Assembly (NCBI RefSeq): GCF_003067705.1
Contig: NZ_QANL01000002.1
Coordinates: 310,001 to 374,000, forward strand
Source: Planctomonas deserti
Lineage (GTDB): Bacteria > Actinomycetota > Actinomycetes > Actinomycetales > Microbacteriaceae
Length of the DNA stretch: 64,000 nucleotides
Direction of reading: 5' to 3'
Positions 1-8,438 of this stretch are shown here, piece after piece. The notes under the pieces were generated by a model. That model did no database searches, was not told the origin of the DNA, and saw nothing but the letters and a program-made list of their open reading frames with translations. How positions within the stretch are numbered: position 1 is the stretch's first letter; each line of letters starts with the position of its first letter. Both the position numbers and the translations under genes were made by a program.

Positions 1-77
1 TCGCCAGGAATCGCCAGTTTGCGCAGTTCCTCAGGGGTGAACGGCAGCCCTAAAGGGTTTGAGTAGAGGTCCGTAAT
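1..77 (-). CDS. Possible 5' end of an unidentified protein, cut by the left edge
   Basis: Read on the minus strand, positions 77 to 1 are open and give a protein-like sequence (TDLYSNPLGLPFTPEELRKL, then AIPG at the edge). An in-frame TGA lies a few codons upstream. No ATG, GTG or TTG sits between that stop and the coding-like stretch; only an ATT at 77-75 would fit a start. The stretch uses TTA, AAA and ATT codons, unlike the G+C-rich genes around it. It may be a gene with a rare start, a decayed gene, or chance. I do not recognise a family. Confidence 0.25.
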   Translation of the reverse strand, partial: MTDLYSNPLGLPFTPEELRKLAIPG

Positions 78-232
78 GTCAGAGCGGACTGCGCCTCAAA
101 TGCTTTCGATCGATTCGTGGTCGGGCCGATCGGCGTGATCGACCGCCGTCTCGTCTGTCGAGGGATGAGTAGGCTTCACCCGGACGAGCCCGCATCGGTG
201 CGGGGCCGCGCGATCGAGAAGGCGAAGAAGCC

Positions 233-976
233 ATGGAACAGTCATTCGCCGGGAAGGTCGCCCTTATCACCGGGGCCGCCAGTGGGATCGGGTACACCGT
301 CGCGGCGCATCTCGCCGAGCGCGGGGCGCGCGTTGTCGGGGTGGACCTCAACGAGCGGGTGCATGAACTCGTCGCGGGGCTGCCGGGTGGCGGACACCAC
401 GGCATCGTGAAGAACCTCACCGATCCCGCCGCTGCCGGGGAGGCCATCGCGGAGACCGTCGATGTCGTGGGCGTGCCGCAAATCCTCGTGAACTCGGCGG
501 GCATCGCGCTTCTGGATCCCGCCGTCGATGTTCCCGCCGATCGGTGGCAGCTCACGCTCGACGTGAATCTCAGCGGGACGTTCTACATGTCGCAGGCCGC
601 GGGGCGGGTCATGCTCGAGGCCGGATACGGGCGCATCATCAACCTTGCTTCACAGGCCGCCGTGGTCGGGCTCGATCAGCACGCCGCCTACTGCGCCAGC
701 AAGGCCGCCGTCGTCGGACTCACGCACGTGCTCTCCCTCGAGTGGGCGCGCCGCGGCGTGACCGTCAACGCGGTCTCGCCGACCGTCGTCGAGACCCCGC
801 TCGGCAAGGCGGCCTGGGCGGGGGAGAAGGGCGAGAAGGCGAAGAGCGAGATTCCGGTGGGCCGCTTCGCGCAGCCGGAGGAGGTCGCCGCGCTCATCGC
901 GTTCCTCGCCGGCGACGAGGCCGCCATGATCACCGGCAGCAATTACCTGATGGACGGTGGCTTCACCACCGTCTGA
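233..976 (+). CDS. SDR-family NAD(P)-dependent polyol dehydrogenase, GolD/DthD-like
   Basis: A 247-residue classical short-chain dehydrogenase. It shows the TGAASGIG cofactor motif (residues 13-20), an NSAG motif near residue 87 where NNAG is usual, and the Ser140-Tyr153-Lys157 catalytic set (YCASK). The C-terminal part (ETPLGKAAWAGEKG, then PVGRFAQPEEVA) resembles the D-arabitol/D-threitol dehydrogenases GolD and DthD, which oxidise sugar alcohols; the exact substrate is my inference. The ATG at 233 follows a GAGAAGGCGAAGAA stretch that can serve as ribosome binding site. It is a monocistronic gene, convergent with the aldo/keto reductase, and a hairpin terminator separates them. Confidence 0.85.
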   Translation: MEQSFAGKVALITGAASGIGYTVAAHLAERGARVVGVDLNERVHELVAGLPGGGHHGIVKNLTDPAAAGEAIAETVDVVGVPQILVNSAGIALLDPAVDVPADRWQLTLDVNLSGTFYMSQAAGRVMLEAGYGRIINLASQAAVVGLDQHAAYCASKAAVVGLTHVLSLEWARRGVTVNAVSPTVVETPLGKAAWAGEKGEKAKSEIPVGRFAQPEEVAALIAFLAGDEAAMITGSNYLMDGGFTTV

Positions 977-1045
977 CCGCGCTTCGTCGGCTAGGAACAC
1001 CCGGAGCGACGAACGCGAAGCAGGATGACCCGCGTGGATGCGCGA

Positions 1046-1077
1046 CCGCCCCGGCCCGAGTGATCGGGCCGGGGCGG
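1046..1077. terminator. Bidirectional hairpin terminator between convergent genes
   Basis: A perfect 14-bp inverted repeat (1046-1059 with 1064-1077, arm CCGCCCCGGCCCGA) surrounds a 4-base loop. It lies between the stop codons of the SDR gene (976) and the aldo/keto reductase gene (1108) and can end transcription from either side. There is no clear T-tract, as is common in high-G+C actinobacteria. Confidence 0.7.
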
Positions 1078-1107
1078 AACGCGTCGGTCAGGGGCGACGA
1101 GCGCTGA

Positions 1108-2160
1108 TCACTTCGGGTGGCGCCCCAGCAGGCTCAGGTCCGCCGCGCTCGCGCGGCCGTCGCCCGTGTTGCGCTGGTGCCAGTAGGGGTACGCGAGCGG
1201 GGTCGCGCTCGCCGCGTCGAGGCGGGCAATCTCCTCGTCGGTCAGCGTGACCTCGGCGGCGCCGAGGCTGTCGGTGAGCTGCTCCTCGGTGCGGGCTCCG
1301 ACGATCGTGGAAGTGATGCCGGGCTGCGCGAGGGTCCAGGCCAGGCCGACCTGGGTCGCGGATGCGCCCCGCTGCTCGGCGATCTCGACGAGCACCTCGA
1401 TGGTGTTGTAGAGGCGGTCCTCGTCGTAGATGGGCGGCTCGCTCCAGCCCTCGAAGCGGCGCGAGCCCTCCGGGGCATCCTGGCCGCGGCGGTACTTGCC
1501 GGTCAGCAGTCCGCCGGCCAGCGGGCTCCAGACGAGGATCCCGAGGCCCTGGTCGAGCGTGATCGGCACGAGCTCGTTCTCCGCGTCGCGCGACTGCAGC
1601 GAGTAGTAGATCTGCTGGCTGGCGAAGCGCTCGGTGCCGTTCTTGTCGGACGACCACAGCGCCTTCATCAGGTGCCAGCCGGAGTAGTTGGAGGCGCCGA
1701 TGTAGCGGACCTTGCCGGAGCGGACGAGGTCGTCGAGCGCGGAGAGCGTCTCCTCGAGGGGGGTGCGGCCGTCCCAGCCGTGAAGCTGGTAGAGGTCGAT
1801 GTAGTCGGTGCCGAGGCGCCGCAGGCTGTCCTCGGCGGCGCGGACAATGTGGTGGCGGGAGAGCCCCGCGTCGTTCGGCCCGTCGCCCATGCCGCCGCGC
1901 ACCTTCGTCGCGATGAGCATCTGGTCGCGCTTCGAGCCGAGGGCCTGCCCGAGGATTTCCTCGGATGCGCCGTCCGAGTACACGTCGGCGGTGTCGATGA
2001 GGTTCACGCCCGCGGCCTGGGCGATGTCGATCTGCCGGCGGGCGCCGTCGACGTCGATCTGCCCGACGGCGCTTGCCCAGCCCGAGCCTCCGAAGCCCAT
2101 CGTTCCGAGGCTCATCGTGGAGACCTGCAGGCCTGTGTTTCCGAGATAGCGGTAGTCCAT
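1108..2160 (-). CDS. Aldo/keto reductase
   Basis: A 350-residue NADPH-dependent aldo/keto reductase of the group that includes Kv-beta-like and YhdN/GSP69-like proteins. The catalytic tetrad is visible as Asp56 and Tyr61 (in DTADVYSDG), Lys86 (in IATKV) and His127 (in QLHGWD). The full TIM-barrel length is present, with an ANYSGW segment after strand 6 and a C-terminal IVGART cofactor-binding region. The ATG start at 2160 gives the normal MDYRYLGNTGLQVS amino terminus. The substrate cannot be told from sequence; these enzymes reduce a wide range of aldehydes and ketones in the cytoplasm. Confidence 0.9.
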   Translation of the reverse strand: MDYRYLGNTGLQVSTMSLGTMGFGGSGWASAVGQIDVDGARRQIDIAQAAGVNLIDTADVYSDGASEEILGQALGSKRDQMLIATKVRGGMGDGPNDAGLSRHHIVRAAEDSLRRLGTDYIDLYQLHGWDGRTPLEETLSALDDLVRSGKVRYIGASNYSGWHLMKALWSSDKNGTERFASQQIYYSLQSRDAENELVPITLDQGLGILVWSPLAGGLLTGKYRRGQDAPEGSRRFEGWSEPPIYDEDRLYNTIEVLVEIAEQRGASATQVGLAWTLAQPGITSTIVGARTEEQLTDSLGAAEVTLTDEEIARLDAASATPLAYPYWHQRNTGDGRASAADLSLLGRHPK

Positions 2161-2230
2161 GATCCGACCCTACTCAGGGCGCGAGAGCGTGCCGCGGCCG
2201 CTGTCGTCGGTTGACCGGATGCCGCCGGAA

Positions 2231-3367
2231 CTACTCCGCCGTCGTCTCCTCGATCGCGGCGGCGACCACCTGGCGGCAGTCGCCGCGCTCGGCCATCACC
2301 GCCCGCTGACGGGCGGCGCCCGTTCCGGTGCGGAGGATCGACCCCACGCCGGCCAGCGCGAGCGCGTGCTCCTCCATGCTGGTGAAGTGGCCGTGCACGT
2401 GGTCGAGAAGCGCGAGCACGGCCGCCGCGGCGGGGACCGGCTTCATCGTGCGCGGGTGAAGAAGCGTGTCGCCGAGGCCGGACTTGCTCGCCCGCCACGA
2501 CGCGAGGCGCAGCAGGGTCGTCGGCACGGGATCCGGCGGCGAACCGGCGGCCCACTCGCACGCGGCGGTGTCCACGAGCGCGCGGACCAGCACGGCAAGG
2601 ACGGCGGCGTCGGCCGGGCGCAGGCAGACGTCCGCGATGCGCGTCTCCACCGTCGGCGCGTGCCGGGACAGGCGGGCGTCGAAGTAGAGCATCCCGGTGT
2701 CGAACGAGACGTCGGCATCGAGGATCGCGGCGCTCTGCGCGAAGTACGCCTCCGCCGAGCCGAACACGTCGTAGGACCCGACGGAGGGCCAGCGGCTCCA
2801 GGCCTGATACCGGTAGCTTGCGAAGCCGGTGTCGGTCCCGCGCCAGAAAGGCGAGTTGGCGCTCAGTGCGAGCAGCACCGGCAGCCAGGGCCGGATGCGG
2901 TCGAGGACTCCGACGCCCTCCTCGTCGGAGTCGACCGCCACGTGCACGTGGAAGCCGCAGGTCAGCTGCTCGTCGAACGTGAGCCCGAAGCGCTCCTGCA
3001 TCCGGCGGTAGCGCGGCGCCGGCACGAGGTGGGGGTCGCAGGGGAGCGTCCCGGTGGCGAGCGCGACCGCCCGGGCGCCGACGGCCCGGGCCGCGGCATC
3101 CGCCTGGCGCCGCCCCTCGAGGATGGTGGCGAGCAGCTCCTCCGCGGTCTCCCGCGGCGGGCTGACGACCTCGATCTGCTCGTGCTTCACCTCGAGCTCG
3201 AGTGCGGGCCCCAGCATGTCGCGGGCGACGCCGGTGGACTGGAGCCCCTCCAGGATCGTCCCGGCCGCCGGGGTCGGATGCATGGTCGCGGCGTCGACGA
3301 GAAGCAACTCCTCCTCGACGCCGACGGTGCGCACGCGCCGCCGCGGGGGAGCGGCGGCACCGGTCAT
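2231..3367 (-). CDS. Carboxylate-amine ligase, YbdK/glutamate-cysteine ligase type 2 family
   Basis: A 378-residue protein of the GCS2 fold. The GVEEELLLVD motif near the amino terminus is the nucleotide/glutamate-binding signature, and GFHVHVAVDSDEEG and ETRIADVCLRP match further conserved blocks. Members ligate the gamma-carboxyl of glutamate to an amine with ATP; many act as weak glutamate-cysteine ligases whose true substrate is unknown. I place the start at the ATG at 3367 because it overlaps the TGA of the upstream peptidase as ATGA, implying translational coupling. Actinobacteria make mycothiol rather than glutathione, so a role in gamma-glutamyl peptide formation is more likely; that is inference. 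Confidence 0.85.
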   Translation of the reverse strand: MTGAAAPPRRRVRTVGVEEELLLVDAATMHPTPAAGTILEGLQSTGVARDMLGPALELEVKHEQIEVVSPPRETAEELLATILEGRRQADAAARAVGARAVALATGTLPCDPHLVPAPRYRRMQERFGLTFDEQLTCGFHVHVAVDSDEEGVGVLDRIRPWLPVLLALSANSPFWRGTDTGFASYRYQAWSRWPSVGSYDVFGSAEAYFAQSAAILDADVSFDTGMLYFDARLSRHAPTVETRIADVCLRPADAAVLAVLVRALVDTAACEWAAGSPPDPVPTTLLRLASWRASKSGLGDTLLHPRTMKPVPAAAAVLALLDHVHGHFTSMEEHALALAGVGSILRTGTGAARQRAVMAERGDCRQVVAAAIEETTAE

Positions 3368-4851
3368 CGCGCGCCGTCCTCGGCCGGGGGAAGCTCCCCG
3401 AGCTCGGACCACAGGTGCGCGATCGTCACGGCGCTTCGGAGCAGCATGTCGACCTCGATGCTCTCGTCACTGGCGTGCCAGTGGTCCTCCGGCAGGCCCG
3501 TGCCGACGAAGATCACGGGCGCCTCCAGCACCCGTCCGAGCAGCTCGGCCGGACCGCCGCCGGCGTTGCCCATGCGTCCCGACACCGGCCCGCCGTGGCT
3601 CCGGGTCGCGGCTCGTTCCAGCGCCTGCAGCTCCTCGCCGTCCGGAGTGACGTACGGCTCCTGACCGCTCTCCTCCGCGACCTCGAGCGTGTAGTCGACG
3701 CCGTCGGGCATCGCCTCTGCAAAGTACGCGCGGATCTGCTCGGCGACCGCGGCGACGCGCTGCCCGGGGACGGTGCGAATGTTGAATTCCGCTTTCGCCT
3801 GCGACGGGATCACCGCGCGCGGGATCCCCTCCGGGTCGCCCGCCAGCACCGAGAGGACCTCGAGCGACGGCCGGGCCCAGAGCCGCTCCGTGCTCGTGTA
3901 GCCCTCCTCGCCGCTGATGCTCCGGGTCTCGGTCCTCTCGATCCACGTCTCGTCGTCGAAGGTGAGGGCGGCCAGCTCCTCCGCGCGCTCCTCGGTGATC
4001 TCCTCGACGTCGTCGTAGAAGCCGGGGAGCGCGATCCGCCCGTCCTCCTCGTGTAGGCGGCTCAGCACGTCGACGAGCACGTGGATCGGGTTCGGGCTCA
4101 GCCCCGACACGGCGCCGCTGTGCACGTCGCGCTTCGGTCCCGAGATGCTCAGGGTGGCGCTGACCATGCCGCGCATCGAGGTGACGAGCGCCGGCTGGCC
4201 CTCCTTCCACTGCAGGGTGTCGGAGAACACGATGACGTCGCAGGCGAACCTGTCGGGCTGCTCGGCGAGCAGTTCCTCGAAGTGCGGGGAGCCCATCTCC
4301 TCTTCGCCCTCGATGAGGAACTTCAGGTTCACCGCCGGTGCCTCCGACCCGGTGGCGAGCTGGTGCGCGCGGAGTCCCCAGAGGTGCGCCATGATCTGGC
4401 CCTTCGCGTCGGACGCGCCGCGTCCGTAGAGGCGGCCGTCCCGCAGCACCGGCTCGAACGGGCTCGTCTCCACCCACTCCTCCGGCTTGGCGTGGCGCAC
4501 GTCGTGATGGCTGTAGATCAGCACGGTCGGCGCGTCGGCGCTCGCGGCCTTCAGCTCGCCGAACACGGCGACGGCGTCACCCGTCTCGATCAGCTCCATG
4601 CTGACGCCGAGCTCCCGCAGCGCACCCGCCAGCCAGTGGGCTGATCGCGCGACGTCGACGGCGTGCTCGGGCTGAGCGGCGATCGAGGGGATGCGCACCC
4701 AGGCACTCAGCTGCTCGAGGATCGTGTCGTAGTTCTCGCGCAGAAAGGCGTCGAGGCGCTCGGTTCCGGAGTCGTTCCCCGCGTCGGTGGCGATGTAGGC
4801 GGCGGTATCGGTGTCGGTGTCGGTGGAAACGGGCGTCGTTGTGCTGCTCAT
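3364..4851 (-). CDS. M20-family metallodipeptidase
   Basis: A 495-residue M20 peptidase of the dipeptidase/carnosinase-like type. Zinc ligands and the catalytic set are recognisable: HHDV (His115/Asp117), GRGASDAKG (bridging Asp148) and EGEEEMGSP (general base Glu around 181-184). A dimerisation domain is inserted after about residue 220. The first 30 residues are Thr/Asp-rich and probably disordered. It is upstream of, and overlaps by ATGA, a carboxylate-amine ligase, so one protein may form and the other cleave gamma-glutamyl or similar dipeptides. Start is the ATG at 4851; a GAAGGGGAT stretch just upstream provides the ribosome binding site. Confidence 0.9.
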   Translation of the reverse strand: MSSTTTPVSTDTDTDTAAYIATDAGNDSGTERLDAFLRENYDTILEQLSAWVRIPSIAAQPEHAVDVARSAHWLAGALRELGVSMELIETGDAVAVFGELKAASADAPTVLIYSHHDVRHAKPEEWVETSPFEPVLRDGRLYGRGASDAKGQIMAHLWGLRAHQLATGSEAPAVNLKFLIEGEEEMGSPHFEELLAEQPDRFACDVIVFSDTLQWKEGQPALVTSMRGMVSATLSISGPKRDVHSGAVSGLSPNPIHVLVDVLSRLHEEDGRIALPGFYDDVEEITEERAEELAALTFDDETWIERTETRSISGEEGYTSTERLWARPSLEVLSVLAGDPEGIPRAVIPSQAKAEFNIRTVPGQRVAAVAEQIRAYFAEAMPDGVDYTLEVAEESGQEPYVTPDGEELQALERAATRSHGGPVSGRMGNAGGGPAELLGRVLEAPVIFVGTGLPEDHWHASDESIEVDMLLRSAVTIAHLWSELGELPPAEDGAR

Positions 4852-5081
4852 CAGATCCCCTTCGGCGAGCCACGGTGGTCGTGAACTCAGTCAACGTCGC
4901 ACGGTTTGCGCGGGCGCGGGGGTTGACACCGGACCAGCGCGACCTTGGCGCGGCACCGGGCACGGTGGCCGTGCTCGCATTCACCAACCAACCGACCGAC
5001 CGCCCGCCAGCGTGCTGAGGACGCGGCGCGGCTCAGGTCGCGGGAGCGCGGCCTAGGATCGGGGCAACGTTGGGAACCCAC

Positions 5082-5954
5082 ATGTCGAAGAAGAACCGCA
5101 CGAAGTCGGCGGGCAACCGCGTGCCGAAGGACCTCTACGAGGCGGAGCTGAAGCGGCTGCAGATCGAGCTCGTGGAGATGCAGCAGTGGGTGACCTCCGT
5201 CGGCGCCCGGGTGCTGGTCATCTTCGAGGGGCGCGACGCGGCGGGCAAGGGCGGGGCGATCAAGCGCGTCATGCAGTACCTGAACCCGCGGCACGCCCGG
5301 GTGGTCGCGTTGCCGCAGCCCACCGAGCGCGAGCGCGGCCAGTGGTACTACCAGCGCTACCTCGAGCGGCTGCCCACCGCCGGGGAGATCGTGCTGATGG
5401 ACCGCTCCTGGTACAACCGGGCCGGCGTCGAGCGGGTGATGGGGTACTCATCGGAGGAGGAGTACCAGCGGTTCCTGCGCCAGACGCCGACCGTGGAGCG
5501 GCTGCTCGTGGAGGACGGCATCCTCGTGATCAAGTACTGGTTCTCCGTCTCCGACGAGGAGCAGCAGGCCCGGTTCGCGTCGCGGCTGAACGACCCCATG
5601 CGGCGGTGGAAGCTGTCGCCCACCGACCTGGAGTCGATCGTGCGCTGGGAGGAGTACTCGCGGGCGAAGGACGACATGTTCGCCGTCACGGATATCGACG
5701 AGGCGCCCTGGTGGACCATCGAGAGCGACGACAAGCGCGCCGCGCGCCTCAACGCGATCAGCCACCTCCTCAGCGCCGTTCCTTACGAGCGGCTCGACCC
5801 GGAGGACGTGACCATCCCGGATCGGCCGGACGCTACCGACTACGAGCGGCCCCCGCGCGAGCGGTCCCGGTACGTGCCGGACATCGCGGCCGAGCTGGGG
5901 ACCAAGAAGAGCGGCAAGAAGAGCAGCAAGAACCAGCCGGCGAAGGCAGCCTGA
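5082..5954 (+). CDS. ppk2: Polyphosphate kinase 2
   Basis: A 290-residue PPK2-family kinase, which transfers phosphate between polyphosphate and nucleotides. The Walker A motif GRDAAGKGG, the substrate loop PTERERGQWYYQRY and the Walker B/lid region DRSWYNRAGVERVMG are all intact. The carboxyl terminus is a Lys/Ser tail (KKSGKKSSK). I start it at the ATG at 5082 (MSKKNRTK); an in-frame TTG at 5070 would add four residues. Length and motifs match single-domain PPK2 enzymes; whether it prefers ADP, GDP or AMP cannot be decided here. It is convergent with the hexosaminidase gene. Confidence 0.92.
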   Translation: MSKKNRTKSAGNRVPKDLYEAELKRLQIELVEMQQWVTSVGARVLVIFEGRDAAGKGGAIKRVMQYLNPRHARVVALPQPTERERGQWYYQRYLERLPTAGEIVLMDRSWYNRAGVERVMGYSSEEEYQRFLRQTPTVERLLVEDGILVIKYWFSVSDEEQQARFASRLNDPMRRWKLSPTDLESIVRWEEYSRAKDDMFAVTDIDEAPWWTIESDDKRAARLNAISHLLSAVPYERLDPEDVTIPDRPDATDYERPPRERSRYVPDIAAELGTKKSGKKSSKNQPAKAA

Positions 5955-6038
5955 GCCGCCGTCTCTGACGCGGCCGTCGCGCGGGAGCTGAGCGTCAGCG
6001 CGCGAGCCGGCCGCAGTCGAACCCGAGACCCGCGTCGA

Positions 6039-7658
6039 TCACCTCGCGATGTTGGCGACAAGCTCCGCCATGTGGACGGCACGCTCCTCGCGCGTCGCGG
6101 GGCGGCCCAGGATGCCGGGTCGCGTCTGCCAGGGCCGCGGCCCGTCCGCGTGGCGGTACTCCACGCCGACGGCGTCGAGGCGGGCGAGGTGCGGATCCAG
6201 GCGCTCGGTGAACGCGGCGAACGAGCGCTCGCCGCTCGACCAGAGCGCCTCGGCCACGGCGCACAGGCGTGGGAACGCGAAGTAGTCGATGGTGCGCGGG
6301 TTGTCCATGTGCTCGGTCCAGATGTTCGCCTGGCCGCCGAGCACGTGCGTCGCCTCCTCCTCGGTGATGCCCGCGGGCACCGGGTCGAAGGCGTAGACGT
6401 CCTCCAGGGTCAGCGAGATGCTCACCGGGATGGGCTCGTCGGGCAGCTCCGACTGCCGGTAGTCGAGGTACACGACGTCGTCCGGGCACGCCACGACGTC
6501 GTGGCCGCGGCGGAGAGCGACCCGCGCGCCGGTCATGCCCCGCCACGACGCCACCGTGGCGCTCGGCGCCAGCTCGCCCTCGAGGATCTCGTCCCAGCCG
6601 TAGAGGCGGCGGCCGCGGGCGGAGATGTGGTCGTCGAGCCGGCGGATGAACCAGGTCTGCAGCTCCTCCTCGTCGGCGAGGCCGCGCTCGCGCATGAGCT
6701 CCTGGGTGCGCGCGTCGGCCGCCCACTGCTCCTTCGGGCACTCGTCGCCGCCCACGCCGATGAACGGGCTCGGAAACAGGTCCATCACCTCGTCGAACAC
6801 GTCCAGATAGAACTGGACGGTCGACTCCTCCGTGTTGAGCACGTTGTAGTTGATGCCGAATCGCGTGAACACCTCGAGGGGTTCGCCGCTCACGCCGAGC
6901 TCGGGATAGGCGGCTATCGCCGCCTGGGAGTGGCCGGGCACGTCGATCTCGGGCACGACGGTGATGGCCCGGGCGGACGCGTAGGCGACGATCTCGCGGA
7001 TGTCGTCCTGCGTGTAGAAGCCGCCGTGCGGGCGTCCGTCGGTCGGGGAGTCGGGCGCGCCGCCCACTTGCGTCTCGCGTCGCCAGGACCCGACCTCGGT
7101 GAGCCGGGGGTAACGCTTGATCTCGATGCGCCAGCCCTGGTCCTCGGTGAGATGCAGGTGCAGGGTGTTGAACCGGTGCATCGCCATCAGGTCGAGGAAG
7201 CGCAGCACGTCGTGCTTGGGCAGGAAGTGCCGGGCGACGTCGAGCATCACGCCGCGCCAGGCGAACCGGGGCGAGTCCTCGATGGTGACCGAGGGCACCG
7301 CCCAGCGGACGCCCCCGACGAGCGCCTTCCGGTACACCGCGGGCGGGAGCAGCTGCAGCAGCACCTGCGCGCCGTAGAACGCGCCGGACTCATCCCCGCC
7401 CTCGATGCGGACGCCGGCGGGGCTGCTCTCCAGGCGGTATCCCTCCGGGTCGAGCTCGCTCGACAGGGTGAGCGTGATGCCGCTGCCGTCGCCGTTCCCC
7501 TCGCGGAGGGGAAGCCCGGTCGCGGGGCGCAGGGCGCCGACGAGCCAGGCGGCCACCCCGGCGAGCTCATCTGGCGCCGTGACGCGCGTCGACGCGTCGA
7601 GCGGGTACTCACCCGATCCGCGGGTCAGCGAGTTCGGGCGGGGGAGAAGGGCGGTCAT
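6039..7658 (-). CDS. Beta-N-acetylhexosaminidase, glycoside hydrolase family 20
   Basis: A 539-residue GH20 enzyme that removes terminal GlcNAc/GalNAc by substrate-assisted catalysis. The catalytic Asp305-Glu306 pair lies in GVGGDECPKEQ. Residues 1-125 form the GH20b-type domain; the TIM barrel follows (RGVMLDVARHF, LHLHLTEDQGWRIEI, VPEIDVPGHS). No signal peptide is visible, so it is probably cytoplasmic and acts on imported chitobiose or muropeptide sugars. The ATG at 7658 is preceded by a GGGACAACC stretch. It is divergent from the YbaK-type gene. Confidence 0.92.
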   Translation of the reverse strand: MTALLPRPNSLTRGSGEYPLDASTRVTAPDELAGVAAWLVGALRPATGLPLREGNGDGSGITLTLSSELDPEGYRLESSPAGVRIEGGDESGAFYGAQVLLQLLPPAVYRKALVGGVRWAVPSVTIEDSPRFAWRGVMLDVARHFLPKHDVLRFLDLMAMHRFNTLHLHLTEDQGWRIEIKRYPRLTEVGSWRRETQVGGAPDSPTDGRPHGGFYTQDDIREIVAYASARAITVVPEIDVPGHSQAAIAAYPELGVSGEPLEVFTRFGINYNVLNTEESTVQFYLDVFDEVMDLFPSPFIGVGGDECPKEQWAADARTQELMRERGLADEEELQTWFIRRLDDHISARGRRLYGWDEILEGELAPSATVASWRGMTGARVALRRGHDVVACPDDVVYLDYRQSELPDEPIPVSISLTLEDVYAFDPVPAGITEEEATHVLGGQANIWTEHMDNPRTIDYFAFPRLCAVAEALWSSGERSFAAFTERLDPHLARLDAVGVEYRHADGPRPWQTRPGILGRPATREERAVHMAELVANIAR

Positions 7659-7893
7659 GGCGGTTGTCCCTTCGCGGCCGCCGGCGGCATGCCGGAAGGC
7701 CGGGTTGTGTGGATCCGAGGAGCGACGGGGCGGCGGATGTGCGGCACACGTCGTTCCTCATCCCTACCCGGTCCGCCGGGCTGTCGCGAGCCGACGCGCG
7801 GCGGCTCCGGTGATGAGGAACGACGCGAACCGCCACCGGGCCGTGCCCGCCAGTCCGCTGCCGCCGCAGAGCAGGGGCCGGCCATGCGGCAGA

Positions 7894-8400
7894 ATGCGAT
7901 CCGTGGCCAAGAAGTCCGCTCGCGCATCCGCAGGTACCCCCGCCCTCGCCCTGCTCGAGCGCGAGGGCGTCCCGCACACCCTGCACCCCTACGACCACAA
8001 CGCGACGGCGGGCCTGAGCTTCGGCATGGAGGCCGCCGAAGCCCTCGGCCTCGACCCAGCGCGGGTGTTCAAGACGCTCGTCGCGGACGTCGACGGCGCG
8101 CTCACCGTCGCCATCGTCCCCGTCGACCGCCAGCTGGACCTCAAGGCGCTCGCCCGGGCGGTGGGCGGCAAGCGGGCGGCGCTGGCCGATCCGCCCGCCG
8201 CCGAACGGGCAACCGGGTACGTCGTCGGCGGCATCTCGCCCCTCGGGCAGAAGCAGCGGCTGGCCACCGTCGTCGACGACTCGGCGCTCGCCTTCGACGT
8301 CGTCTACGTCTCGGGCGGCCGGCGCGGCCTCGACGTCGGGCTGGCGCCCGCGGACCTGGTCCGGCTCACGGCCGCCACGACGGCGCCGCTGGCGCGCTAA
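7894..8400 (+). CDS. ybaK: YbaK/EbsC-family Cys-tRNA(Pro) deacylase
   Basis: A 168-residue protein with the YbaK/prolyl-tRNA-synthetase editing domain. Such proteins hydrolyse Cys-tRNA(Pro) in trans. The family pattern is clear: HPYDHN near the amino terminus, VFKTLVADVDG, VDRQLDLKALARAVGGKRA and GYVVGGISPLGQKQRL before a carboxyl-terminal SGGRRGLDVGL. The ATG at 7894 and the GTG at 7903 are in frame and both reasonable; the longer reading frame further upstream loses family similarity. It is followed at 39 bases by the convergent amine oxidase gene. Confidence 0.88.
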   Translation: MRSVAKKSARASAGTPALALLEREGVPHTLHPYDHNATAGLSFGMEAAEALGLDPARVFKTLVADVDGALTVAIVPVDRQLDLKALARAVGGKRAALADPPAAERATGYVVGGISPLGQKQRLATVVDDSALAFDVVYVSGGRRGLDVGLAPADLVRLTAATTAPLAR

Positions 8401-8438
8401 ACGTAGACAAATCCGTGGCAGGCGCGCAGGGAGGCCGG

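Noticed and set aside
2159-3664. Long plus-strand open frame opposite the carboxylate-amine ligase
   Set aside because: Antisense shadow without family-like motifs or ribosome binding site.
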